From the NCBI GenBank assembly GCA_009837885.1, contig VXSP01000029.1, positions 8,150 through 72,149 on the forward strand: a stretch of 64,000 nt of DNA, in the 5' to 3' direction. The position numbers were made by a program, and so were the translations under genes. The DNA is from Holophagales bacterium. GTDB taxonomy: Bacteria; Acidobacteriota; Thermoanaerobaculia; Multivoradales; Multivoraceae. Below, in pieces: positions 16,863 to 25,101 of the stretch. Numbering within the stretch: position 1 is the stretch's first letter; every line of letters starts with the position of its first letter. The notes below the pieces were generated by a model that saw nothing but the letters and a program-made list of their open reading frames with translations, made no database searches and was not told the origin of the DNA.

Positions 16863-17239
16863 TTGCCGTAGACACGTCCGCTCTGATGGCCGTTCTGCTG
16901 GACGAGTCGGCCGCGGGAGATTGTGCTGAGGTCCTGGCGAGCGAGCGCTGCGCGATTTCCGCGGCTACGGTTGCCGAAGCGTTGATCGTGGCCGATCGCC
17001 GAGGCTTGCGTTCGGAAATGGCCGGCTTGATCGACGGCCTGGGCCTTGAGGTCGTCAGCGTGTCGGCGGCGGCAGCCCGTCGGGTTGCTGACGCTTACGC
17101 GCGATGGGGTAAGGGCGTGCATGCCTCTGCACTGAACTTCGGCGATTGCTTCGCTTACGACCTGGCCAAGACCAATGATTGCCCCTTGCTCTACGTTGGG
17201 CTGGATTTTGGACGGACCGACGTTGACGCCGCCATGTAG
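16859..17239 (+). CDS. PIN-domain RNase toxin, VapC family
   Basis: A 126-aa PIN-domain ribonuclease toxin starting at GTG inside the antitoxin stop. MIAVDTSALMAVL has the first Asp (D5), ATVAEALIV the Glu, and LNFGDCFAYDLAK the distal Asp pair. The family partner is Phd/VapB. Its base composition is visibly lower in GC than the flanking metabolic genes, in keeping with an acquired module. The target is probably tRNA, by family. Confidence 0.88.
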   Translation: MIAVDTSALMAVLLDESAAGDCAEVLASERCAISAATVAEALIVADRRGLRSEMAGLIDGLGLEVVSVSAAAARRVADAYARWGKGVHASALNFGDCFAYDLAKTNDCPLLYVGLDFGRTDVDAAM

Positions 17240-17279
17240 GCGATGCCCGGACATGGCACGCTGTTCGCCTCCAACTGCC

Positions 17280-17756
17280 TTAGCCCCACCACACGCCGCA
17301 GTCCCTCGCCTGGAGTTCCCGTGCCAACGCCTTTTCCATGCCTTTGGCCTGATCGGCTGACACGGAGGCTGAACCCACTAGAGGACGCTTGCCGAAGTCT
17401 CTGACGAACCCCCTGCCGGCTTGGTAGTTCCTCTTGTGTCGCTTGAAACGACGCTCGGGCTTGAGTCCGGTTTCGCCCACGTAAAAGAACGGCTTACGGT
17501 TCTCCTCCCGGTAGTGGGGGTTCTTCTCCCGGAACTTCGCTTTCTCCCGCCACACAGACCGGTCAAGGAGAACCACGTAGAGGTTCCGCTCCCGTCCCCC
17601 CGGAGGGACCGCTGGGTACCGGCTCAGCACGGAGTCGATGGCCTCGCGGACCAACTGGGTCGCTGGCTGAGCCCGCCGCCTTCGGATGAGCTCTATGGCC
17701 GCATAGGTGGCTGCTGCGCCAGCGCCAATTGCGATGGGAATGAGGGGGACGGCCAC
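17280..17756 (-). CDS. membrane-anchored GIY-YIG-like protein
   Basis: A 158-aa protein with an N-terminal hydrophobic helix (LIPIAIGAGAAATYAAIELI, 5-24) and a basic stop-transfer RRRR. The rest resembles a GIY-YIG nuclease core: NLYVVLL then, after an insert rich in Arg/Lys, FFYVGETG in place of GIY/YVG, PERRFKRHKR with the catalytic-type Arg, and MEKALARELQ with the Glu helix. The membrane anchor is uncommon for this fold. Start is GTG; a start within the helix would remove the anchor. It lies next to the phd-vapC pair, converging with it. Nuclease activity is inferred. Confidence 0.65.
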   Translation of the reverse strand: MAVPLIPIAIGAGAAATYAAIELIRRRRAQPATQLVREAIDSVLSRYPAVPPGGRERNLYVVLLDRSVWREKAKFREKNPHYREENRKPFFYVGETGLKPERRFKRHKRNYQAGRGFVRDFGKRPLVGSASVSADQAKGMEKALARELQARDCGVWWG

Positions 17757-17784
17757 CCTTCGCTGCTCCTATCGCTGCACGCTG

Positions 17785-18372
17785 CTACACATGGCTCTCG
17801 CCGGGCTCGTCCTGGCAGCCACGGAAACGCTCGACGCGGACCCGGTCGGGCAGGCCGAGGGCTTCGGTGCGGCCGATCTTCGACGTGTAGAACGCGAACA
17901 GCGTGCGGCGCTTGAGGTCGCTGAAGAAGGCAGCGCCGGCGAGCAGTTCCGGCGCGTGCTCCTCGTGCTCGTCGCTGATCTCGCGCAGCATTTCGAGCTG
18001 ACGGGCCGCGTCGAGACCGACGAAGGACGAACCGTGGAGTTCCTGCGCGCGACGGTCGATCCAGTCCAGTCCACCGAGCGCCGCGAGTTGCTCGTCGCCG
18101 TCGGCGAGCGAGAGCTCGAGGTCGATGAACTCGTGGACGCCGGCGTCCCGGGCGCCGGGCGTGTCCGTGCGCGGCAGGATGTGTTCGCAGAGCGTGGCCA
18201 GCAGTTCCCCCTGGGCCGGCGTCAGCAGCCGCGGCGTCCAGCCGGAGCCTTCGGCCTGGTAGGCGGCGATGGCCGGGATTGCGGCGCGAATCGGCTCGGC
18301 CTGCAACGTGGCGTAGCCGAACGCGCCGGCGCCGGCCGCGAGCACTTTCCGTCTCGTCGTCGGCTTGCTCAT
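17785..18372 (-). CDS. gluconate 2-dehydrogenase subunit 3 family protein
   Basis: A 195-aa small subunit partner of the adjacent GMC oxidoreductase. A Tat-type signal (TTRRKVLAAGAGAFGYATL) is followed by the subunit-3 fold with LTPAQGELLATLCEHILPRTDTPGA, VHEFIDLELS and AFYTSKIG. Subunit 3 serves as export chaperone and assembly partner for the flavin subunit in gluconate and fructose dehydrogenases. ATG at 18372 overlaps the GMC stop by 4 nt. A much longer upstream frame (to 19698) is only antisense-frame coding over the GMC gene. Confidence 0.88.
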   Translation of the reverse strand: MSKPTTRRKVLAAGAGAFGYATLQAEPIRAAIPAIAAYQAEGSGWTPRLLTPAQGELLATLCEHILPRTDTPGARDAGVHEFIDLELSLADGDEQLAALGGLDWIDRRAQELHGSSFVGLDAARQLEMLREISDEHEEHAPELLAGAAFFSDLKRRTLFAFYTSKIGRTEALGLPDRVRVERFRGCQDEPGESHV

Positions 18373-20057
18373 GCCAGTTCCCCCCGCTTGTGCTGATCGA
18401 TCAGGTACTCGGTGGAGCGGAGCGCCAGCGACATCATCGTCAGGGTCGGGTTGACGCAGCCGATGCTGACGTAGCAGGAGCCGTCCATCACGAACAGGTT
18501 CTTCACCGTGTGGGACTGCTGGTACTCGTTGAGGTACGAGGTCTTCGGATCGTCGCCCATGCGCGCCGTGCCGACTTCGTGGATGCCCGAGCCGAGCGGC
18601 GCCGGCTCCGTGTTCTGCGTGATGCTCGTGCAGCCGAGCGCATCCAGCATCGCCCGGCCTTCCGCGATGATGTCCTGCACCATCGCGTACTCGTTGCTGC
18701 CGAGCGTGCAGTTCATCTGCAGCACGGGCACGCCCCACTTGTCGGTCACCTCCGGATCGAGGGTGACGCGGTTCTCGGGTCGCGGCAGGATCTCGCCGAA
18801 GCCGCCGAGGCCGATCGTCGAGACGGTCGTCGACTCGACCATCCGCTTGAAGTCGGCGCCGAAGCCGGGTATGCCGTTGCCGTGCTGCCAGGTGGTGATG
18901 TTCTCGCCGCCCTGGTAGCCGTAGCCGCGGATGAAGTTCGGGTTCTTCGTCGCCGGGTCCTTCAGGTTCTGGAAGCGGGGGATGTAGATCCCGTTCGGGC
19001 GGATCGCGCGCTCCGGCTGAGCGCCGGCCCTTGCTTCCAGGACGCCGCGCACTCCGGTCGCGTAGATGTGGTCCATCACGTAACGGCCCAGGCAGTCGCT
19101 CTCGTTGGCGAGACCGCCCTCGGCCGAGTTGAGCAGGATGCGGGTCGAAGCGAGGGTCGAGGCGCAGAGCACGACGACGTCGGCTTTCGCTTCCCGGGTC
19201 AGACCCGACTTCTTGTCGACGTAGGTGACGCCCGAGGCGAGATCGCCGGCCTTCATGTCGACCTTGATGACGGCGGCGTCCGGCACCAGCGTGAACCGGC
19301 CGGTGGCCTCGCAGTCGACGAGCGTCGTCTGCGGCGAGTTGAAGTACGAGTTCGTCCGGCAACCGTAGTGACAGGGGCCGCAGTAGTGGCACATGTCGCG
19401 GCCGTTGTGGCGGCGCGTGAGGACCGCGTTGCGGCCGATCGTCATCGGCCGGTTGAACTTCTCGGCCAGGGTTTCCTTCAGCATCACCTCGCCGCAGGTG
19501 TAGGCCATCGGCGGCAGGAAGTCGCCGTCCGGCAGGATCTCCAGGCCCTCCTTGCGGCCGTTGACGCCGATGTAGCGCTCGACCCGGTCGTAGTACGGCG
19601 CGAGGTCGGCGTAGCCGATCGGCCAGTCCATGCCGTAGCCGTCGAGGCTGGCCGCCTTGAAGTCGTAGTCGCTCATCCGGTACGACTGCCGCGCCCACAT
19701 GATCGAGCGGCCGCCGACGACGTTGCCCTGAATCCAGTTGAAGTGGGTGCCGGGGGCCTCGGTGTAGGGGTTGTCGACGTCGTCGATGAAGAAGTCCGCG
19801 TTGACCTCGGTGCAGGCGTAGCAGTACGACTGGCGGTGCCGGCGCTGGAGCAGCTCATTTCGCGGGTCGGGGCGGCCGCGCAGTTCCATGTCGTGCGGCA
19901 GGGTGTGCTCGCGGAAGTCCGTGGTCGGGTCGAAGGCGCGGCCGGCCTCGAGCATCAGCACGTCCATCCCCGCCTCGGTCAGGACCTTGGCGGCCCAGCC
20001 GCCGGTGGCGCCGGAGCCGACGACGATCGCGTCGTAGGTCTTCGTGTCGGAAGTCAT
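18369..20057 (-). CDS. GMC family FAD oxidoreductase (sugar/alcohol dehydrogenase large subunit)
   Basis: A 562-aa FAD enzyme of the GMC family, oxidising a sugar or alcohol. AIVVGSGATGGWAAKVL (about 10-26) is the ADP-binding Rossmann loop, ending in LEAGR. A cysteine-rich stretch CHYCGPCHYGC (about residues 226-236) resembles that of gluconate-2-dehydrogenase-like large subunits. GTARMGDDPKTS near the C terminus carries the region of the catalytic His/Asn pair, and NLFVMDGS the C-terminal FAD motif. It has no own signal; export is presumably through the subunit-3 partner. The upstream cupin gene ends immediately before its ATG (TAG then ATG). No cytochrome c subunit gene is present here. Confidence 0.92.
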   Translation of the reverse strand: MTSDTKTYDAIVVGSGATGGWAAKVLTEAGMDVLMLEAGRAFDPTTDFREHTLPHDMELRGRPDPRNELLQRRHRQSYCYACTEVNADFFIDDVDNPYTEAPGTHFNWIQGNVVGGRSIMWARQSYRMSDYDFKAASLDGYGMDWPIGYADLAPYYDRVERYIGVNGRKEGLEILPDGDFLPPMAYTCGEVMLKETLAEKFNRPMTIGRNAVLTRRHNGRDMCHYCGPCHYGCRTNSYFNSPQTTLVDCEATGRFTLVPDAAVIKVDMKAGDLASGVTYVDKKSGLTREAKADVVVLCASTLASTRILLNSAEGGLANESDCLGRYVMDHIYATGVRGVLEARAGAQPERAIRPNGIYIPRFQNLKDPATKNPNFIRGYGYQGGENITTWQHGNGIPGFGADFKRMVESTTVSTIGLGGFGEILPRPENRVTLDPEVTDKWGVPVLQMNCTLGSNEYAMVQDIIAEGRAMLDALGCTSITQNTEPAPLGSGIHEVGTARMGDDPKTSYLNEYQQSHTVKNLFVMDGSCYVSIGCVNPTLTMMSLALRSTEYLIDQHKRGELA

Positions 20058-21077
20058 CTAGCGGACGACCGCCTCGGCCGACGCCTCGACGTTGTACGGC
20101 AGAGCGTCGTCGCCCTCGAGCCCCAGCCGTTCGTTGATCGCCAGCAGGTGGTGGTCGACGCCGATCTCGGTGCCGGGGCGGAAACCGGGCACGGTGATGA
20201 CCTGCGCCAGCACGCCGCCCAGGCCGCGGTGGATGACGCCTCGCGGCAGGTAGATCAGGTCGCCGGCGCGGACGTCGTGGACATCGAAGAGCTGCCCGGC
20301 GAGTTCGGGCGTCATCGTCTCGGGCGACTCGATGTCCGCGGCGTGGTAGCTCGTTAGGATTCGGTCCTCGTCGTTGCTCATCTGGACCAGATAGAACTCG
20401 TCGAAGCCCGTGTCCACGGGGTGATAGTGGGTGAAGGAGTCGGTGATCCGCACCCGGTGTGCGTTCAGGCCGTGGAAGGTGTAGGGCCCGTTGTCGTTGA
20501 GCCAGGTGAGCAGGATCCGCCGGTAGGCGCCGGTCTCCGTGGCGCAGCCGCCGAGAACGTCCGTGATGTCAGGGTCCCAGTCGGGGCGGATCGCCGCCGG
20601 CACGCCGGGGCCCGGCGTGTCCGGGACGTCGAAGACCAGCGCGGCGATCGCGGGTTCGACGGTAAGGCGCTCGCCGGGGCGGAGCACCGCGATGTCGCCT
20701 ACGTGCAGGTCCGTTCCGGTCGTGCCGGAGGCCGTATGGATCTCCGCCGCCGCGGGCTCCTCCTCGACCGGCGTCTGAACGAAGACGAGCCGGCTCGACG
20801 CGTCCGCCGCGATCTCCGTGGCCGCGGCCAGGAAAGTCATCGCGTAGCCGGGGTTGGCCGTCTCGAAGTGCTCCTTGACGCGGGCGAAGGCGGCCCGGCC
20901 GTCGGCGTCGTCGTCGAACAGGTGGGCGCGAACGACTTCCGCCGGAGGCGGAGTGGTCACGGGTTCCGCGTCCGAGCCGTCGGCTCCGGCTTCCGCCTCG
21001 CCGGTGGTGCAGGAGATGAACGTCACCGAGGCCAGAAGCATGGCCGCCAGCGCAGCCAGGCGTTTCCGTGGATTCAC
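20058..21077 (-). CDS. cupin-domain lipoprotein
   Basis: A 339-aa exported protein with lipobox ISC near residue 20 and an acidic linker. It is bicupin-like: the first half has strands around LHVGDIAVLRPGERL, the second half the metal-type motif SFTHYHPVDTGFDEFYLV and the paired VRAGDLIYLPRGVIHRG, whose His residues would bind a metal. It is first gene of the cupin-GMC-subunit 3 operon, so it may act on the same sugar-derived substrate or act as an isomerase. GTG at 21077 was chosen because TACCGT lies 7 nt before it and it opens the signal peptide. Function is inferred from fold only. Confidence 0.8.
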   Translation of the reverse strand: MNPRKRLAALAAMLLASVTFISCTTGEAEAGADGSDAEPVTTPPPAEVVRAHLFDDDADGRAAFARVKEHFETANPGYAMTFLAAATEIAADASSRLVFVQTPVEEEPAAAEIHTASGTTGTDLHVGDIAVLRPGERLTVEPAIAALVFDVPDTPGPGVPAAIRPDWDPDITDVLGGCATETGAYRRILLTWLNDNGPYTFHGLNAHRVRITDSFTHYHPVDTGFDEFYLVQMSNDEDRILTSYHAADIESPETMTPELAGQLFDVHDVRAGDLIYLPRGVIHRGLGGVLAQVITVPGFRPGTEIGVDHHLLAINERLGLEGDDALPYNVEASAEAVVR

Positions 21078-21084
21078 GGGCGAG

Positions 21085-21090
21085 ACGGTA
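21085..21090 (-). promoter_or_regulatory. -10-like hexamer for the cupin-GMC operon, leaderless spacing
   Basis: TACCGT on the minus strand ends 7 nt before the GTG at 21077. Confidence 0.45.
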
Positions 21091-21138
21091 CCATGCCGGG
21101 GTCTTCCTGGAATCCGAACAACGGCAGAGGAACCGACC

Positions 21139-22149
21139 ATGTTGCGCCGCCTGAATCCGCCAGCCGCTGCCGTTCTGTTCCCGTGCCTGTTCGCGGTTTC
21201 AGCGACCGCGACGGCGGACGACGGCGGTCCGATGATCGAGCTCACCAGGCAAGCCGGCGACCGTGTCCTGGTCACCATCGACGGCCAACCGTTCACCGAG
21301 TACCGGCCGGGCGGCGAAGCGGATGGCGGCGGCCACCTGCCGTACTTCTACCCGGTCCATGGCCCCGGCGGGCAGGCGCTCACCCGCAACTGGCCGATGT
21401 CCGAGGCCGAAGGCGAGGAGCGGGACCATCCTCACCACCGCTCCCTCTGGTTCGCGCATGGCGCGGTGGGTACGGCCGACGGCTCGAAACGCCACGACTT
21501 CTGGACCGGCCGCGACGGCTCTGCGATCGTCCACGAGAAGATCCTGGCCGCCGAGTCGGGTGAGGTCGGGATGCTGCGCACGTCCAACGCCTGGCTCGCA
21601 CCCGATGGCGACGACGTGCTCCGGGAGGCACGGACGATGACCTTCCGCGCCGGCGCCTTCGACTCCGGCCAGGTCTGGCGCGCAATAGACTTCGACGTTC
21701 GGCTACAGGCCGGCGACGCGGCGGTCGTCCTCGGCGACACGAAGGAAGGCACGATGGCGATCCGCGTCGCACCGACCCTCCGCCACCAGGGCGACCACGC
21801 CGCCGGCGCCATGCTGAACAGCGAAGGCGTCGAAGGCGCCGCCGTCTGGGGCAAGCGCGCCGGGTGGGTTCACTACGGCGGCCCGGTCGACGGCAGGCCC
21901 GTCGGCATCGCCATTCTCGACCACCCCGGGAACTTCCGCTACCCGACCTGGTGGCACGCCCGCGCCTACGGCCTGTTCGCCGCCAACCCCTTCGGCGTCC
22001 ACGACTTCGAGAAGGCGAAGAAGGGCACGGGCGACTGGACCATTCCGGCGGGCGGCGAGCTACGGCTGCGGTATCGGCTTCTGTTCCACGACGGTGAGGT
22101 GTTGCCGGAGCAGCTCGACGGCGCGCTCCGGCAGTACGCGGCCGACTAG
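21139..22149 (+). CDS. DUF6807 (PmoA-like) secreted protein
   Basis: A 336-aa exported protein with signal peptide ending ATADDG. The hallmark is DHPHHRSLWFAHGAV (about residues 96-110) followed by HDFWTGRDG, which is typical of DUF6807/PmoA family proteins found with sugar oxidoreductases and glycoside-processing genes. LDHPGNFRYPTWWHARAYGLFAANPFG is near the C terminus. The fold is a predicted beta sandwich related to galactose-mutarotase-like sugar binders; enzyme activity is unproven. It is divergent from the cupin operon (62 nt apart), so both may respond to the same sugar signal. Confidence 0.85.
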   Translation: MLRRLNPPAAAVLFPCLFAVSATATADDGGPMIELTRQAGDRVLVTIDGQPFTEYRPGGEADGGGHLPYFYPVHGPGGQALTRNWPMSEAEGEERDHPHHRSLWFAHGAVGTADGSKRHDFWTGRDGSAIVHEKILAAESGEVGMLRTSNAWLAPDGDDVLREARTMTFRAGAFDSGQVWRAIDFDVRLQAGDAAVVLGDTKEGTMAIRVAPTLRHQGDHAAGAMLNSEGVEGAAVWGKRAGWVHYGGPVDGRPVGIAILDHPGNFRYPTWWHARAYGLFAANPFGVHDFEKAKKGTGDWTIPAGGELRLRYRLLFHDGEVLPEQLDGALRQYAAD

Positions 22150-22260
22150 CCCTCGCGCGGGTAGACGGGAGACCTGCCGTGCTACCCTCGCCGCCGTCGC
22201 TCGGGCGTCCGGTCCAGCGTCGACAGAACGTACCGAGAACAACGCCTGGAGAGACTCCCA

Positions 22261-22770
22261 ATGCGTCCAGCCCCCTTCGTTTCGATCGCGATTCTCGTCG
22301 CCTCCCTGGCGGCCGGCAGTCCGGCGTTCGCTGGCGACGACAACGCCGTGGCGGCCGTGAAGGAGGTCTTCGAAACCGGTGTTGCCGCTCTGAACGAGGG
22401 CAATCTCGACGGTTTCCTCGACACGGTGCACGACGAGGCGCTCTCCTTCTATGCCTGCGGTCCCACGTCAGGCAAGCAGGGCCGGGAAGCATGCGCGCTC
22501 GACTGGCGCCTCTTCTTCAACACCACGACGAAGGCGCGGTTCGAGACGCGGAACGAGGAGTACCGGATCATCGGCGACACTGGAATCGCCTACGGGGAGT
22601 ACTCGCTGTCGGTGAACTACAACGGGCAGGGGCGACAGACGGTGCACGAAGGTCGCTACACGATGACCTACACGCGGGTGGGCGACGAGTGGCGGATCGC
22701 CATGCAGCACAACACGCCCGTGGGTGACTCGCCACAGCCGGTGCGCGAGCTGGCGCGCGGGGCCCGTTGA
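22261..22770 (+). CDS. secreted NTF2-like (DUF4440/SnoaL) protein
   Basis: A 169-aa periplasmic protein: signal peptide to AFA (about residue 22), then a DUF4440-type NTF2 fold with VKEVFETGVAALNEGNLDG, a strand around DEALSFYACG and the closing YTRVGDEWRIAMQHNT. An aromatic strand YGEYSLSVNYNG replaces the common charged strand. TACCCT at 22183-22188 is a -10-like hexamer 72 nt upstream of the ATG, matching the arrangement before the 6167 gene. The role is unknown. Confidence 0.83.
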   Translation: MRPAPFVSIAILVASLAAGSPAFAGDDNAVAAVKEVFETGVAALNEGNLDGFLDTVHDEALSFYACGPTSGKQGREACALDWRLFFNTTTKARFETRNEEYRIIGDTGIAYGEYSLSVNYNGQGRQTVHEGRYTMTYTRVGDEWRIAMQHNTPVGDSPQPVRELARGAR

Positions 22771-22886
22771 CCCGCGGCGTTCCCGCGACCGGCAACCTCC
22801 TCCGGGGCGTCGCGCTCCTGATGGCAGCGTTCGGATCCCTGGGGCACTGACGCCTCGACGTCCGGGAACCCCGACTCCACGCGACG

Positions 22887-24212
22887 ATGGGAAGGTGCGG
22901 GTTCTGCAATCGAGAGGCGGGTTTGTTCCGCCGCGAACACGCCGAGTGCGAACGCCTGAATGTCGAAGGCGTCCAGAGGCTGGCGGCCCTCGTAGCCGAT
23001 CGCGAGTTGCCGCCGGGCGTGTGCGCGGAAGAGGTGCGCCGCGTTGCCGGTCGCCATCGGGTGTCCGCGGAACAACGGCAGGCCGCGCTCGCCGAAGGAT
23101 GGCGGACGAGTGTGGCTGCCCGCCTGGGTGCGGGAGGGCTCGACTGCGAAGAGGAGGAGCGGCTCAGGGCGCTGCTGGGCGAGTTCGGCCTGAGCCCTCA
23201 CGAAGTCGACACCGGCGGCCTCTGGAAGCAGGTGGCGCATCGACGCAAGCGCGCTGCCGAAGAGCGGGTGGGCGAGCTCGTGTCGGAAGCGATCTCGGTC
23301 GCTCGGAGTGCTGGCCCGGAGGAAGGTCCGGGCGATGTCGGCCCCCAGACAAGAATCGCTCTGGCCGTTGTCGAGGATGCGATTCGGCAGGTGGCGGACG
23401 AAGGCGAACTGTCGAACGCTGAACGTCGAGAGGCAGTGGTCGCCGGGTTGGAAGCGGAGATGGAGCGTCTCGTCGCTGGCGAGAAGGTCACCGCCGATCA
23501 GGAGAGAACGCTCGAGACCGTCTTCCTGCACTTCGGGCTCGACGACCATGAGAAGGAGAAGCTGAACAGGAACGGAGTTCATGAGCGCTTCGTTCAGGCG
23601 CTGGTCCTTTACGACCTTGCCGCAGGAGTCGCCGAGCAGCGGCAGCATGTGGATCCATCGGGAGACGACCTTCCGTTTCGCCTCAAGGGGTCCGAGACCC
23701 TTCTCTGGATGTTCCAGAACGTTGAGTACAGGACGACCGAGTCGGAGATGTGGGGCTATTCCCTGGACGGAACGGGGTGGGTCGGTGAAGAAGAGATGTC
23801 CGTGAGCGACACCGGCCTCCTGGGCGTCACGACGGGGCACCTGTACTTCTACAGCCCGAACCACCGCTTTCGAATTCCCCATGACCGCATCGTCACGCTA
23901 CGACCTCGGGCGGATGGAATCGGGTTGACGCAGGACCGGCCGGAAGCCAGACCGGAGTACTTTCTGCTGGACGATGCGGACTTCGCCTACGAACTGTTGC
24001 GTAGCGTTCCGCTGGGGCAGCGGGAACCGCCGGATTCCAGGCCGGCTCGCTCAGCCGGCGGAACCGGCTTCAAGCGCACCAGGCGGAAGGGACCGGAGGA
24101 CGGCGGGAAGAGCGGGGAAGATATGAACGACGGTTGCGGGAAGGGCTGCGGCATGGGCTGCCTGGTCTTCGTTCCCATCGGCGTGTGCGTTTTCGCCGAG
24201 TTGGTCTTCTAG
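22887..24212 (+). CDS. uncharacterised protein: zinc knuckle, helical repeats, PH/GRAM-like domain, C-terminal membrane tail
   Basis: I do not recognise a named family for the whole 441-aa protein. The N terminus has CxxC-x10-HxxC (C4, C7, H18, C21), a zinc-knuckle pattern. Residues about 30-255 are helical, with two similar segments (EEERLRALLGEFGLSPHEV and DQERTLETVFLHFGLDDHE) like TerB/EF-type helical hairpins. Residues about 265-385 look like a bacterial PH/GRAM domain: LKGSETLLWMFQNVEY, LGVTTGHLYFYSP and FRIPHDRIVTLRP. The last ~35 residues are Cys/Gly-rich (GCGKGCGMGC) and hydrophobic, so the protein is probably tail-anchored. The stop codon lies inside a palindromic element (24211-24263). 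A membrane-stress or signalling role is speculation. Confidence 0.7.
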   Translation: MGRCGFCNREAGLFRREHAECERLNVEGVQRLAALVADRELPPGVCAEEVRRVAGRHRVSAEQRQAALAEGWRTSVAARLGAGGLDCEEEERLRALLGEFGLSPHEVDTGGLWKQVAHRRKRAAEERVGELVSEAISVARSAGPEEGPGDVGPQTRIALAVVEDAIRQVADEGELSNAERREAVVAGLEAEMERLVAGEKVTADQERTLETVFLHFGLDDHEKEKLNRNGVHERFVQALVLYDLAAGVAEQRQHVDPSGDDLPFRLKGSETLLWMFQNVEYRTTESEMWGYSLDGTGWVGEEEMSVSDTGLLGVTTGHLYFYSPNHRFRIPHDRIVTLRPRADGIGLTQDRPEARPEYFLLDDADFAYELLRSVPLGQREPPDSRPARSAGGTGFKRTRRKGPEDGGKSGEDMNDGCGKGCGMGCLVFVPIGVCVFAELVF

Positions 24213-24263
24213 GAGCTTGCGCCACGGAAACGCAGCGCCGTGAGTTCTGTGGCGCAAGCTCCT
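24211..24263. repeat. 53-bp palindromic element, copy 1
   Basis: Perfect 15-nt inverted arms (AGGAGCTTGCGCCAC at 24211-24225 and its complement at 24249-24263) flank a loop containing ACGCAGCGCCGTGAG. A second copy lies inverted at 61627-61681 with a matching loop. It starts inside the stop codon of the upstream gene and may also act as a terminator. Confidence 0.8.
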
Positions 24264-24330
24264 GGGAAGGTGGGGGCTGGGGCCAAACATGGAGCCTGCG
24301 ACAGGTTTGGCGGCGCTAGGCGGTCGTCCG

Positions 24331-25101
24331 CTACTTGAAGGCCGGACTCTCGGCCTTACGGGAGCCGGGCGCCCAGATCCGCACCTGGCTGAAGCGGCCG
24401 GTGTCGTCGAACGAACCGAAGCCGACTCTTCCCCAGCCGAGCGGATCGCGGTCGGTCGACACCGTCGGCTGCTTCTCGCCGTCGAAGTAGACACGTAGCG
24501 AGCCGTCTTGGCGTTCGACCCGGACCCGCTTCCAGCCGCGCTCCCAGTCGACGCCTTCGTCCGGAATCGCGCCCATCGGCGCCCGGTCCGCGTTGTCGAC
24601 CAGGAAGATGTTGTGGGCGCGGTCGTCCGGCTCCGTCGCCAGGTGGGCGTAGTAGTAGCGGTTCGGCCCCTCGAAGCCGAAGAAGACGCTGAGGTCCCGG
24701 TGGCCGTACTCCCTTCCGGTCTGCCATGCCTCGACTTCGAGGACGAAGTCGGCGAGCAGGAGATCGTCGATCAGGGCGATGTTGAGCGGCGAACGGTGCT
24801 TCGGCTTGTACTTGCTGCCCCCCTCAAGGTCGAGGTAGCCGCGCCAGTCGCCTTCGCCGTACCCCCACGCTCGCTCGTCGCTGAAGGTGAAGTCGTCGAG
24901 CGCCGAGGCGTCGGTGAAGTCCTGGGAGTAGACGAGTTCGTAGCCTTCCGGGACGCCTGACTGGGCGTAGAGGCCGCCGGCGGTGACGATGACGAAGAGA
25001 GTGGCCGAACTGAGCCAGACCGGCGCTTTGCGCCGGATGCCGGCGTGGACGCCGGCACACCCGGTCTGACGTTTCGTCGCGGTGCTGCGAACCCCGGCCA
25101 T
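24331..25101 (-). CDS. secreted concanavalin-like/DUF1080-type beta-sandwich protein
   Basis: A 256-aa exported protein with one hydrophobic segment (about 29-45, ending YAQS) and a lectin-like beta sandwich: YELVYSQDF, ADFVLEVEAWQ, LSVFFGFEGPNRYYYAHLA, WKRVRVERQDGSLRVYFDG and RVGFGSFDDTGRFSQVRIW. This pattern matches 3-keto-disaccharide hydrolase (DUF1080)/LamG-like domains that bind or cleave sugars. The N-terminal residues 13-27 are encoded by a REP-like hairpin repeat (25020-25064), so the annotated start may be an artefact, though no later start codon precedes the signal. ATG overlaps the Gfo/Idh stop by one base, so it is an operon partner. Confidence 0.75.
   Translation of the reverse strand: MAGVRSTATKRQTGCAGVHAGIRRKAPVWLSSATLFVIVTAGGLYAQSGVPEGYELVYSQDFTDASALDDFTFSDERAWGYGEGDWRGYLDLEGGSKYKPKHRSPLNIALIDDLLLADFVLEVEAWQTGREYGHRDLSVFFGFEGPNRYYYAHLATEPDDRAHNIFLVDNADRAPMGAIPDEGVDWERGWKRVRVERQDGSLRVYFDGEKQPTVSTDRDPLGWGRVGFGSFDDTGRFSQVRIWAPGSRKAESPAFK
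25020..25064. repeat. REP-like double hairpin inside a coding start
   Basis: Hairpin CCGGCGC-TTT-GCGCCGG (25020-25036) is followed by a second, GCCGGCG-TGGA-CGCCGGC. The same modules occur at 36851-36879 (GAA loop). It lies in the N-terminal codons of the 24331-25101 gene. Confidence 0.7.

Noticed and set aside
18373..19698. N-terminal extension of the subunit 3 frame
   Set aside because: It lies over the GMC gene in another frame and reads as Arg/Pro-rich noise; the Tat signal begins at 18372.
22768..22850. 27-codon small frame after the 22261 gene
   Set aside because: No ribosome site, no family resemblance and length near chance.
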